DNA of 12,714 nucleotides from NCBI GenBank assembly GCA_002393895.1, contig DGUE01000175.1, forward strand, positions 1 through 12,714. Direction: 5' to 3'. Below, piece after piece: positions 5,552 through 12,277 of this stretch (position 1 is the stretch's first letter; each line of letters begins with the position of its first letter). The notes beneath the pieces were generated by a model. The model made no database searches. It worked only from the letters and a program-made list of their open reading frames with translations, and was not told where the DNA came from. Both the position numbers and the translations under genes were made by a program. Source of the stretch: Bacteroidales bacterium UBA4318. Lineage in GTDB: Bacteria > Bacteroidota > Bacteroidia > Bacteroidales > UBA932.

Positions 5552-7231
5552 ATGAAAAAGATTTACTCTCTCCTCTTTGCCGCAGTGGCTCTTCTTACTG
5601 CTGCATCCTGCACGAAAAATGAGATCAACCCCACCGAAAACGATAATTCTCCCATTAAGGTCAACATTAACGTAGCCTCCTTCGGGCCGGATTCCAAGGC
5701 TTTGAAATCCGGCTGGGAAGCTGGAGACAAGATTCATGTGTATCTTGAAGATGCAAGCTCTTATGCGCCAGATTTCGACCTCACCTACGACGGATCCAAA
5801 TGGACCGCTTCCGAAATCAGTTCCGAAGTAGCCGCACGCCTGACTGCAAGCGGAACGCTGCGCGGCTTCTGGGAATCCAGCAATAGTTGCATGGAACAGC
5901 CCAGTTGGGAGAAATCCGCGTGGAGCATTTTTTTCCCTGGAAAAGACAACAAGAGTACCACCGGCCAGATTCAGTATCTCGTAGCTGATTTCAGTTCCGT
6001 TTCTTATACTTATGAAAGCGGCACCCTCACAGCAAGTATTACGACTTGGAGATTCCGCTCAGACCTTCAGATTGTGGTGACCGGAATATCATTCTCCCCC
6101 GGGCGATACACTTTATATTCTAATTGGATTGACAGTTTCTCCCAGATTAATGTGAAAAGTGGCTCCACTGCTCCGTACTCCTGTTATCTCAGTTATTATA
6201 GTACCGGATCGGACTACGGTCGCATAGGAGGGATCGCTAACAATGATGGAGTAGCCTTCGTTGGCGGTATGTCGTACAATTTATCCGTGGATGACAGTGT
6301 TACAATTTACCTTGTAGATAACAGCACATCCACAACCTACAGTTTTACAAAGACAGCTACTGCAGCTGTAGGAAACGACGGAACCAAAGTCACTGGCATC
6401 AAAATACCCTTCAGCAAATTCACTCCCTTGTCCGGCAAGTTCTCTGTCAGCAACACCAAGAAGGTGTACTTCTCTCCGGGCAACCTGCAGGCTACGACAA
6501 CCGATCTCGGTGCCCACTGGACATGGGCCTTTGCTGCGCATCAGTGGGATGTTATCGGCAAGGCCGCCGCTAACACCAGCATCGACGGTGACGGTACGGT
6601 TTCGGCCAACGGTACGGTTGACCTGTTCGGCTGGGTAGGGGCTTCTGGTGGAGACGCGTATGGTATCAGCAATAGGGAAGGCGCTGTTGATTATTATGGC
6701 AATGTAAAAGGGGAAACCGTGAAATCAGACTGGGGCAACAACATAGGTTCCGGCTGGCGTACACCTACCAATGACGAATGGGATTATATCTTAAGATTGC
6801 GTACAAGTGGCGCTACAGTTAACGGTATCGACAATGCCCGCCGTGTTTATGCCACTATCAATACGGACGCTACTTCGGTAACTGGCATGATTCTTTTTCC
6901 CGACGGCGTGACTATCCTCGCAAGCGAGGCAACCTCATGGAGCACAATCAATGGCCAGGGTTATTTCGCTGAATCCACCAAATGCACCTCTGCTCAGTGG
7001 AGTGCTCTGGCGGCGAAAGGCTGTGTGTTCCTGCCTACAACAGGCCTTCGCGAGGGAAACATTGTTGCGGATCATCAGTTAAGCTTTGGCTACTACTGGT
7101 CATCAAGCTCGTCTCCTGATTATAGCGACCGGGCTCTCAATGTCAAATTCGGTGATAACGCTACAGCTGGGACAAACATGTTGTCCCGCTATTATGGTGC
7201 GTCCGTCCGTCTGGTGCGTGACGTAGAGTAA
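5552..7231 (+). CDS. Surface lipoprotein: fimbrillin-like N-terminal part plus FISUMP-type C-terminal domain
   Basis: A 559-residue protein with a signal peptide and lipobox TAASC (Cys20). Residues about 30-290 resemble the fimbrillin-like (FimA/Mfa-type) lipoproteins of Bacteroidales, with the hallmark KSGWEAGDKIHVY at 52-64 and Ser/Thr/Tyr-rich beta sequence. Residues about 295-557 fit the FISUMP/DUF1566-type domain: KKVYFSPGNLQ (303-313), HQWDVIG (330-336), DLFGW (357-361), SGWRTPTNDEWDYIL (400-414), FLPTTGLREG (493-502), GYYWSSSS (513-520) and a closing VRLVRDV. This is a lectin- or FGE-like fold seen in surface proteins. The protein is probably anchored in the outer membrane and exposed; the ligand is unknown. 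It is the second gene after the small acidic ORF and is followed by a hairpin terminator. Its DNA is more A+T rich than the flanking cell-wall genes, which hints at an accessory origin. Confidence 0.8.
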   Translation: MKKIYSLLFAAVALLTAASCTKNEINPTENDNSPIKVNINVASFGPDSKALKSGWEAGDKIHVYLEDASSYAPDFDLTYDGSKWTASEISSEVAARLTASGTLRGFWESSNSCMEQPSWEKSAWSIFFPGKDNKSTTGQIQYLVADFSSVSYTYESGTLTASITTWRFRSDLQIVVTGISFSPGRYTLYSNWIDSFSQINVKSGSTAPYSCYLSYYSTGSDYGRIGGIANNDGVAFVGGMSYNLSVDDSVTIYLVDNSTSTTYSFTKTATAAVGNDGTKVTGIKIPFSKFTPLSGKFSVSNTKKVYFSPGNLQATTTDLGAHWTWAFAAHQWDVIGKAAANTSIDGDGTVSANGTVDLFGWVGASGGDAYGISNREGAVDYYGNVKGETVKSDWGNNIGSGWRTPTNDEWDYILRLRTSGATVNGIDNARRVYATINTDATSVTGMILFPDGVTILASEATSWSTINGQGYFAESTKCTSAQWSALAAKGCVFLPTTGLREGNIVADHQLSFGYYWSSSSSPDYSDRALNVKFGDNATAGTNMLSRYYGASVRLVRDVE

Positions 7232-7249
7232 TAAAACACTTTCCTTTCA

Positions 7250-7286
7250 ACAGCAAAAGCGACCCTCCCCGGGCCGCTTTTGTTGT
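7250..7286 (+). terminator. Hairpin terminator of the lipoprotein gene
   Basis: A long stem starts 19 nt after the stop. CAGCAAAAGCG pairs with CGCTTTTGTTG, followed inward by one A-C mismatch and CCC/GGG, with a loop of about five bases. The T-rich side is inside the descending arm rather than in a separate tail. Confidence 0.65.
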
Positions 7287-7319
7287 ATTCAAAATCGTTG
7301 AAAAAGCATAAAAACAGAC

Positions 7320-7350
7320 TTGCAATCGCAGAGCAATTGGATTATCTTTG
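7320..7350 (+). promoter_or_regulatory. Promoter of the RhuM-family gene
   Basis: TTG (7320-7322), 20 intervening bases and TATCTTTG (7343-7350) give the same layout as the promoter at 5177. The expected start near 7355 leaves a leader of about a dozen bases before the ATG at 7368. It also shows that the in-frame upstream start at 7320 cannot be used. Confidence 0.75.
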
Positions 7351-7367
7351 TAGAAAACAATGAAGCC

Positions 7368-8378
7368 ATGAAAGATTTTCAGTTGCTCATATATAGCACT
7401 CCAACAGAAGACATAAAAGTCGATGTGGTCCTTAAGGATGAGAATATCTGGGCCACCCAGAAGGCGATGGCGAATCTGTTTGGCGTTCAAGTGCCAGATA
7501 TCAGTAAACATATTAAGGACATCTTCGAATCGGAAGAATTAAAAGCAGATGCGACTGTTTCCAAAATGGAAACTGTCGTGCAGAGGGGCTTCAGAGGCCA
7601 AATCCCGGATATGGTGTCGTATTATAATCTTGATATGATTATTGCCGTCGGCTACCGCGTTTCCTCGGCCCGTGCCACCGCATTCCGCATCTGGGCAACA
7701 GGAATTCTAAAGGAGTATATCAAAAAGGGCTTCGTGCTGGACGACCGACGAATGAAGGATGGCGGAGCGCTCTTCGGCAAGGACTACTTCCGGGAACTGT
7801 TGGAGCGTGTCCGTTCCATCCGGGCAAGCGAGCGAAGAATTTGGCAGCAGATTACGGATATCTATGCCGAATGCAGCATTGATTATGACCGGGCGGCTCC
7901 TACCACTAAGGACTTCTATGCCATGATTCAAAACAAATTCCATTTTGCTATTACGGGAAAGACGGCAGCCGAAATCGTGTATGATAGTGCCGACAGAAAC
8001 AAAGAGCATATGGGGCTGACAACCTGGAAAAATTCCCCTGACGGACGCATCCTCAAATCTGATGTGTACGTAGCAAAGAACTATCTGGCAGAAAAGGATA
8101 TCAAGAGGCTGGAAAGAGCCGTTGCCGGGTACTTTGACTACATTGAAGACCTAATTGAGAACGAGAACACCTTCACCATGGAGCAATTTGCGGCAAGCGT
8201 AAATGAGTTCCTGGCCTTCAGGCGCTTTCAGATACTTCCAGACCACAACAAAGGTCAGATCTCCCACGAAGATGCCCAGCGAAAAGCTGAAGAGGAATAT
8301 GAGGCTTTCAACAAGACACAAAAGATCGTGTCGGACTTCGATAGAGAGGTAAACCTGTTATTGAAAGATAATCAATAA
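7368..8378 (+). CDS. RhuM family protein
   Basis: A 336-residue cytoplasmic protein starting at the ATG at 7368; an upstream in-frame codon at 7320 lies within the promoter. The first 120 residues look like the DNA-binding-type N-terminus of the family (VVLKDENIWATQKAMANLFG, 20-39; ISKHIKDIFESEEL, 45-58; YYNLDMIIAVGYRVSSARAT, 85-104; FRIWATGILKEYI, 106-118). The remainder matches RhuM: VRSIRASERRIWQQITDIYA (148-167), TKDFYAMIQNKFHFAITGKTAAEIV (180-204), HMGLTTWKN (214-222), AKNYLAEKDIKRLERAV (236-252) and ISHEDAQRKAEEEYEAF (298-314). The family is named after a Salmonella pathogenicity-island gene; its biochemical role is unclear. It is often found in accessory DNA, including near restriction-modification loci (from memory). 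Here it stands alone, with no partner gene. The length is close to full family size and I see no sign of decay. Confidence 0.88.
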   Translation: MKDFQLLIYSTPTEDIKVDVVLKDENIWATQKAMANLFGVQVPDISKHIKDIFESEELKADATVSKMETVVQRGFRGQIPDMVSYYNLDMIIAVGYRVSSARATAFRIWATGILKEYIKKGFVLDDRRMKDGGALFGKDYFRELLERVRSIRASERRIWQQITDIYAECSIDYDRAAPTTKDFYAMIQNKFHFAITGKTAAEIVYDSADRNKEHMGLTTWKNSPDGRILKSDVYVAKNYLAEKDIKRLERAVAGYFDYIEDLIENENTFTMEQFAASVNEFLAFRRFQILPDHNKGQISHEDAQRKAEEEYEAFNKTQKIVSDFDREVNLLLKDNQ

Positions 8379-8384
8379 ACACAG

Positions 8385-8401
8385 AAAAGGGCGCGGCGCC
8401 C
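8385..8401 (-). terminator. Probable terminator of the leftward NlpC/P60 transcription unit
   Basis: On the minus strand GGGCGC-C-GCGCCC (8401-8389), more realistically a 4-bp stem with a five-base loop, is followed by TTTT. It lies 50 nt after the TGA of the gene at 8451. It also sits 10 nt past the stop of the convergent RhuM gene, where it has no T-run in the plus direction. Confidence 0.45.
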
Positions 8402-8450
8402 AGGTCTGTATTGTTGAAACGGACGGCTTCCTACTTGAGGTGTAGTTGGT

Positions 8451-9326
8451 TCATTCCAGCCAAGTTATTATAAGTGAATAATCTATGTCTCTGTGTTCCA
8501 CCCCTTCGTGGTCTTCGTAGGAGTCGTTGTAACTGTAAATCAGGGATTTCCCGGGCTCCAAAACCCGTTTGTCCTCGCCGCGGCGGAAGGTGATGGCGGA
8601 ATCGCTTATCTCGGTGATGCACAGGCCGATGAAGGCCTCGTAGTTCAGGGCCCCGGTCCTGGCTTGGACGGTCTCCTCCCTGCGTTCGTTCCATTCATTG
8701 TCCATCAGAGCCCAGCCCTTCTTGCTCCAGGAAATCTTGAGCCTGATATCCGTGGCAGGGCCTTCGGGCGTATTCCAGTTCAGGCGTTTCCGGCACTCGT
8801 CGGCATCCACTATCAGCACGTATGCATTGTCCGGACCCAGCGTATCGCGGAGCAACTTGCCGGCATCCTCCCAATGCTCCTCGGGATGGTCGCCGCACAT
8901 GACGCGGAAGGCCCCGAGGATCGCCTCGTTCAACTTCTCCCAGTCCATCTCCCGCTCGTATGGCGCACTGGAAAGCAGCACGGCATCCTTGCCAAGATAC
9001 AGGTTGAAATGGTCTTTGCAGAGCAGGTCCCTGGCGACATAAATCTCCGGACGGATGGTCATGAACTCGGCCGAAAGGGCTATGTAGTCTGCCTTTAGTG
9101 TATAGGGAGATTCCGGCCAGGTGCCAAGCTGCCGGCCGCTGTTCTTGTGAATGCACTTTCCCCAGATGCCGTCGTCGTTGAGATGGAGTTTCCTGTTGAA
9201 TACCAGCGAGGGAGAATCCGGGCCGTCGCCCTTGATTATCTGCCCCCGGACACAACCGTCGATGGTTTCGCAGACGGCCGTCGCATAGCCGCCGGCAGGA
9301 TTGAATGCTTTGCCGATGATATCCAT
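8451..9326 (-). CDS. Conserved-looking cytoplasmic protein of unknown function, cotranscribed with NlpC/P60 peptidase
   Basis: A 291-residue protein. I chose the ATG at 9326 (MDIIGKAFNPAGGYATAV...); two codons upstream is only a TTG. There is no signal peptide, membrane helix or lipobox, so it should be cytoplasmic. I do not recognise the family. Visible features are a Trp-rich middle (EHWEDAGKLL, RLNWNTPEG, LKISWSKKGWALMDNEW), scattered acidic stretches, and an end rich in Asp/Glu/Tyr/His (IYSYNDSYEDHEGVEHRDID) before a hydrophobic final strand SLIITWLE. The gene starts 8 nt after the stop of the NlpC/P60 gene and has no promoter of its own, so the two are almost certainly one operon. A link to cell-wall turnover is inferred from that position only. 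The length and smooth codon pattern suggest an intact gene. Confidence 0.8.
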   Translation of the reverse strand: MDIIGKAFNPAGGYATAVCETIDGCVRGQIIKGDGPDSPSLVFNRKLHLNDDGIWGKCIHKNSGRQLGTWPESPYTLKADYIALSAEFMTIRPEIYVARDLLCKDHFNLYLGKDAVLLSSAPYEREMDWEKLNEAILGAFRVMCGDHPEEHWEDAGKLLRDTLGPDNAYVLIVDADECRKRLNWNTPEGPATDIRLKISWSKKGWALMDNEWNERREETVQARTGALNYEAFIGLCITEISDSAITFRRGEDKRVLEPGKSLIYSYNDSYEDHEGVEHRDIDYSLIITWLE

Positions 9327-9334
9327 ATGCAAAT

Positions 9335-10369
9335 CTATTTGAAGTACTCAGGACTGTCCTTGGTGTAGACCGCGGGGAGTTCGCCTTCGGCCAGGTGGCC
9401 GATGATGCGGCGGACGTGAAGGATGTTGCGGCCGTAGTAGTCGGGTTCGCCGGGCACCAGGGAATTGATGCGCACGAGCTGCGATGCGTGGATGATCTTG
9501 CGGTTGCCGATGCAGATGGCCACGTGGCCCACGGAAGTATCTCCAAAGAACACCAGATCTCCCTTCTGCATCTGGTCGACGGGGATCTCGATGCCGCACT
9601 TGACCTGCTGGGAGGCGTCACGCGGCAGCAGGATGCCGTTCATGTAGAAGCAGAATCCCGTCAGGCCGCTGCAGTCGAAGTGCCCCGGGGACATCCCTCC
9701 CCACATATAGGGGCAGCCCGTGAACTGTTTCGCGCTCGCGATGATGCTGTTCACCAGCATGGAATCGGGCTTATCCACCTTGAACGCGGCCCACTCCTTC
9801 ATCGGGCGTATCTGTGCGCTGATCACGCTTCCTTTCCTTCCGTCCGGGAGGATGACGCCGGTCATCTTGCTTTTACGGTCGAATCCGCCCTTGTCCAGAC
9901 GCACTATATTCCCCTGGAGGAGCTTGACGTTGGGGCCCTTTACGAAAACGGTTATAGGGAAATCTTCCGTGCAGATGGCCTTGGGGGCCTTCAGGTACTC
10001 TTCCGCCTGCTCGCGGGTCATGGGAGCAAGGGTGGCGCCGTAGAGTTTGGTCTCCTTCTGCTCCGCCGGACTGAGTTCGCGGGTCGGGGCCAGCGCCAGT
10101 TCGTTCACCCATCCCTCGTAGGGCTCGGGTGTCTTGATCCTGGCCCAGTAGCCCTTGCGCTCCAGCACCTGCACAAGCGTGCCCATGCGCGTCTGGCTCA
10201 CACATTCGCTGGTGTAGCGCGGTTCCGCCCTCATGAAGGCATCGCTCACGTTCACCACCGCCCATTGGGTGTTGTCTTTTGCCGCGGGTTTATTTGTTTG
10301 ACCGAAACACGATAAAATGCCCACGCAAAGAGCGAGGCTCAAAGTGGCCGTTCGTAGTATCTTATTCAT
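9335..10369 (-). CDS. NlpC/P60 (C40) cell-wall peptidase with SH3-like N-terminal domain
   Basis: A 344-residue exported enzyme. The signal peptide (1-24) contains ILSC-FGQ: it could be cut by signal peptidase I after GQ, or be lipidated at Cys21 through a weak lipobox. An SH3b-type region spans about 35-95 (VVNVSDAFMRAEPRY, GYWARIKTPEPYEGWV). A second SH3-like stretch follows at about 135-190. The NlpC/P60 domain covers about 205-325. The catalytic Cys233 is in HFDCSGLTGF, His282 in VGHVAICIG, and a third polar residue, His294, in KIIHAS. The family cleaves gamma-D-Glu-diaminopimelate bonds in peptidoglycan stem peptides. The domain order resembles Bacteroidetes YkfC-like dipeptidyl-peptidase VI enzymes, so muropeptide recycling is an alternative to wall remodelling. 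It is the first gene of a leftward operon and diverges from the PBP4 gene. Confidence 0.92.
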   Translation of the reverse strand: MNKILRTATLSLALCVGILSCFGQTNKPAAKDNTQWAVVNVSDAFMRAEPRYTSECVSQTRMGTLVQVLERKGYWARIKTPEPYEGWVNELALAPTRELSPAEQKETKLYGATLAPMTREQAEEYLKAPKAICTEDFPITVFVKGPNVKLLQGNIVRLDKGGFDRKSKMTGVILPDGRKGSVISAQIRPMKEWAAFKVDKPDSMLVNSIIASAKQFTGCPYMWGGMSPGHFDCSGLTGFCFYMNGILLPRDASQQVKCGIEIPVDQMQKGDLVFFGDTSVGHVAICIGNRKIIHASQLVRINSLVPGEPDYYGRNILHVRRIIGHLAEGELPAVYTKDSPEYFK

Positions 10370-10377
10370 AATTCAAA

Positions 10378-10385
10378 CAAAGGTA
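10378..10385 (-). promoter_or_regulatory. -7 box of the NlpC/P60 operon
   Basis: TACCTTTG on the minus strand (10385 to 10378) matches TAnnTTTG and lies 8 nt before the ATG at 10369. The sequence 20 nt upstream is ATA, not TTG, because that position falls inside the -7 box of the divergent promoter. The leader would be very short. Confidence 0.6.
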
Positions 10386-10405
10386 GATAAAAATCAGCAA
10401 TTTGC

Positions 10406-10413
10406 TATCTTTG
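10406..10413 (+). promoter_or_regulatory. -7 box of the PBP4 gene
   Basis: TATCTTTG is a perfect -7 box only 6 nt before the ATG at 10420, so the mRNA would be nearly leaderless. At N20 upstream the sequence is GTA, not TTG, and belongs to the opposing -7 box. A small palindrome, GCAA-T-TTGC (10397-10405), abuts the box. Confidence 0.65.
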
Positions 10414-10419
10414 TATCCG

Positions 10420-11742
10420 ATGAAACGGCTCGCCTTCATATTAATCACTTTTGTTCTCGGCATTTCCGCAACGCCAGTGCAGAAAACCGTGAATGCCTTG
10501 GATTCAAAGGGCGGGGCGCTGGAACACAGCACCTGGGGCATCCTGGCGGTCAATTTCCAGGGAGATACCATCGCGCAACTCAACATGGGCAAGCGCCTGG
10601 TGCCGGCCAGCAACATGAAACTGGTCACCACGGCGGCGGCCTACCTCAAACTCGGCCGGGGCTACACATTCAAGACCCAGATCGCCACCGACGGGGCCAT
10701 CCAAGACTCCACCCTCGTAGGCAACCTCTACATAATCGGCGGCGGAGACCCTCTCATCGGCAACCTGTTTACCTATCTCCCCAAAGAAGACATCCCTTTC
10801 GGCAAATGGCGCAAGGTGCTGGAAAACAATGGAATACGCCGGATTGAAGGAGATATCATCGGCGATGGCAGCTATTTCAGCGGCGAGCTCAGGCATACGG
10901 ACTGGAGTACGGAAGATGAGCGCAGCAAGGATGGGGTGGTTCCGTCCGGGCTGACGTGGCGCGGGAAGATGGGGGACAGCATTCCCGATGGGCCGCTTGC
11001 TGCCGCGATGCATTTCCGCCGCTGGCTGATTCAGAGCGGCGTGCCGGTCAGCGGCATTGCGACGGCATCGCAGGAGTCAGTCGTTCGCTCCGCTACCGCC
11101 ACGCACGGGCTCGCTCAAAAAACTTCCGCGAACGACAGCTCCTGCGCTGCCACAATTCCCGACTCCCTCGTAATCCTGGGCACGGCGCAATCCGCGACGC
11201 TGAACCACATCGCCACCATCACCAACCATCAATCCGACAACTTCTGCGCAGAAACCCTCCTCAAGGCCATCGGCAAGGCAAATAACGGATCCGACGACTA
11301 CGACACCGCCACCGCTGCCCTCCACCGGGCCCTCGCACCCATCGGCCTGGCAGGCCCCAGCGCCGGCATGCGCTTCGCGGACGGCAGCGGCCTCTCGCGG
11401 AAGAATTTCGTATCTCCCGAATTCCTCGTGCGCATCCTCACCGGCATGGCCCGCACATCTTCCTATAAAGATTATCTGAACTCCTTGCCCCGCCCCGGCC
11501 GCAAGGACGGCACCCTGCAGACGCGTCTGCCGAAGGCCCCCGCGGCGGTGAAGAACCGCATCTACATGAAAAGCGGAAGCATGGGCGGAGTGCGCTGCTT
11601 CAGCGGATACATCCTCCCCTCCGACGGCGATGCCCGCAAGACCATCGCCTTCAGCATAATGGTAAACAACCACGTGGGCAGGCAGGCAGACCTGGCGCCC
11701 GTGCTGGACAATCTCATCCTCGAATTGGCAAACGTAAACTGA
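10420..11742 (+). CDS. dacB: D-alanyl-D-alanine carboxypeptidase/endopeptidase, PBP4 type (peptidase S13)
   Basis: A 440-residue exported protein starting at the ATG at 10420; an in-frame TTG 18 nt upstream lies in the promoter. The signal peptide is MKRLAFILITFVLGISA. All three penicillin-binding motifs are present: SxxK at 64-67 (PASNMKL), SxN at 272-274 (HQSDNFCAETL), and a KTG-equivalent KSG at 384-386 (MKSGSMGG). The enzyme trims the terminal D-Ala and can cut cross-links in peptidoglycan. The distance from SxxK to SxN is 208 residues, against about 244 in E. coli DacB, so the inserted domains are shortened and the usual YYGA-type segment is not evident near 160-190. Residues 218-241 are encoded by a 70-bp inverted-repeat element (see repeat). 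Lys and Ser motifs are intact, so activity is expected. The stop is 1 nt before the next ATG. Confidence 0.9.
   Translation: MKRLAFILITFVLGISATPVQKTVNALDSKGGALEHSTWGILAVNFQGDTIAQLNMGKRLVPASNMKLVTTAAAYLKLGRGYTFKTQIATDGAIQDSTLVGNLYIIGGGDPLIGNLFTYLPKEDIPFGKWRKVLENNGIRRIEGDIIGDGSYFSGELRHTDWSTEDERSKDGVVPSGLTWRGKMGDSIPDGPLAAAMHFRRWLIQSGVPVSGIATASQESVVRSATATHGLAQKTSANDSSCAATIPDSLVILGTAQSATLNHIATITNHQSDNFCAETLLKAIGKANNGSDDYDTATAALHRALAPIGLAGPSAGMRFADGSGLSRKNFVSPEFLVRILTGMARTSSYKDYLNSLPRPGRKDGTLQTRLPKAPAAVKNRIYMKSGSMGGVRCFSGYILPSDGDARKTIAFSIMVNNHVGRQADLAPVLDNLILELANVN
11073..11142. repeat. 70-bp inverted-repeat segment inside the dacB coding region
   Basis: The perfect 9-bp arms GTCGTTCGC (11080-11088) and GCGAACGAC (11128-11136) are extended outward by GGAG (11073-11076) and CTCC (11139-11142) after a 2-3 base mismatch. 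The 39-base spacer contains GCTCGCTC and AAAAAACTTCC. It is read in frame as residues 218-241, a Ser/Thr/Ala-rich peptide unlike S13 family sequence. It looks like a REP- or MITE-like palindromic unit tolerated within a gene. Confidence 0.65.
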
Positions 11743-11743
11743 T

Positions 11744-12277
11744 ATGAAAAGAATCCTCCTCGCGCTGGCAGCCGCCATCGCCCTCCTCCCCTCGGCATAC
11801 GCCCAGAAACCCCTGACTTTCAATAAAGTAGAAATCAAGGGCAGCACCGACGAAATGGTCGCCTCCCTGGCAAAGAAGGGCTTCAAGTACGAAGAGACCA
11901 ACGACGGCGTGCCGCTGGTGATAGGCAAGTTCGCCGGCTATTCCGACGTGGAGGTGAACATCATCCCGGGCTCCGACAGCACCGTCTGCGCGATACGCGC
12001 GGAGATCCCTCCGAGGCTCTCGTGGGTGAAGCTGGAGAACGATTATTCCGGGCTCAAGGCCATGCTCACCAAGCAGTACGGCAAGCCGGTGGAAGAGGTG
12101 GAGGAGTTTCAGGACGGACCCTTCGAGGAGAGCTCCGGCAAACTCGTCAGCCTCATCAAGGGCAAATGCACCTTCCGCACGGTTTTCACTCCCAAGGATG
12201 GGAAAATAACCCTGATGCTCAAGCACCAGGGTCCTATCTGCTACGCCTGCATCCTCTACGAGAACGCGGCCCTATAA
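11744..12277 (+). CDS. Small exported protein of unknown function, operon partner of dacB
   Basis: A 177-residue protein with a clear type I signal peptide (MKRILLALAAAIALLPSAYA, cut before QKP). The mature part alternates short strands and helices: a KVEIKGSTDEMVASLAKKGF start, a charged middle with EIPPRLSWVKLENDYSGLKAMLTKQYGKP, and an end with Cys residues in KGKCTFRTVF and GPICYACILYENAAL. I do not recognise the family, although the strand-helix pattern with a 'LKAMLTKQYGKP' helix recalls small Bacteroidales periplasmic proteins of unknown role. The start is 1 nt past the dacB stop, so translation is probably coupled, and the protein should act in the periplasm. Any link to the wall is inferred from that. 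It ends with a 6-bp tail-to-tail overlap with the minus-strand kinase gene. Confidence 0.82.
   Translation: MKRILLALAAAIALLPSAYAQKPLTFNKVEIKGSTDEMVASLAKKGFKYEETNDGVPLVIGKFAGYSDVEVNIIPGSDSTVCAIRAEIPPRLSWVKLENDYSGLKAMLTKQYGKPVEEVEEFQDGPFEESSGKLVSLIKGKCTFRTVFTPKDGKITLMLKHQGPICYACILYENAAL

Noticed and set aside
7320..7367. N-terminal extension of the RhuM gene by 16 codons
   Set aside because: The extension overlaps the -33 and -7 boxes, so it cannot be transcribed from that promoter; the ATG at 7368 gives a normal family start.
5347..8399. Insertion sequence or transposon
   Set aside because: There is no transposase, recombinase or target-site duplication; only imperfect inverted ends were seen, so it is reported as a weak cassette idea rather than a mobile element.
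9395..10315. 306-residue plus-strand open frame
   Set aside because: It is the antisense shadow of the NlpC/P60 gene, whose catalytic motifs are intact on the minus strand.
11077..11928. 283-residue minus-strand open frame
   Set aside because: It is opposite dacB and the start of the next gene; it is Gly/Ala/Val-rich with no recognisable motif, while the plus frame holds all three penicillin-binding motifs.
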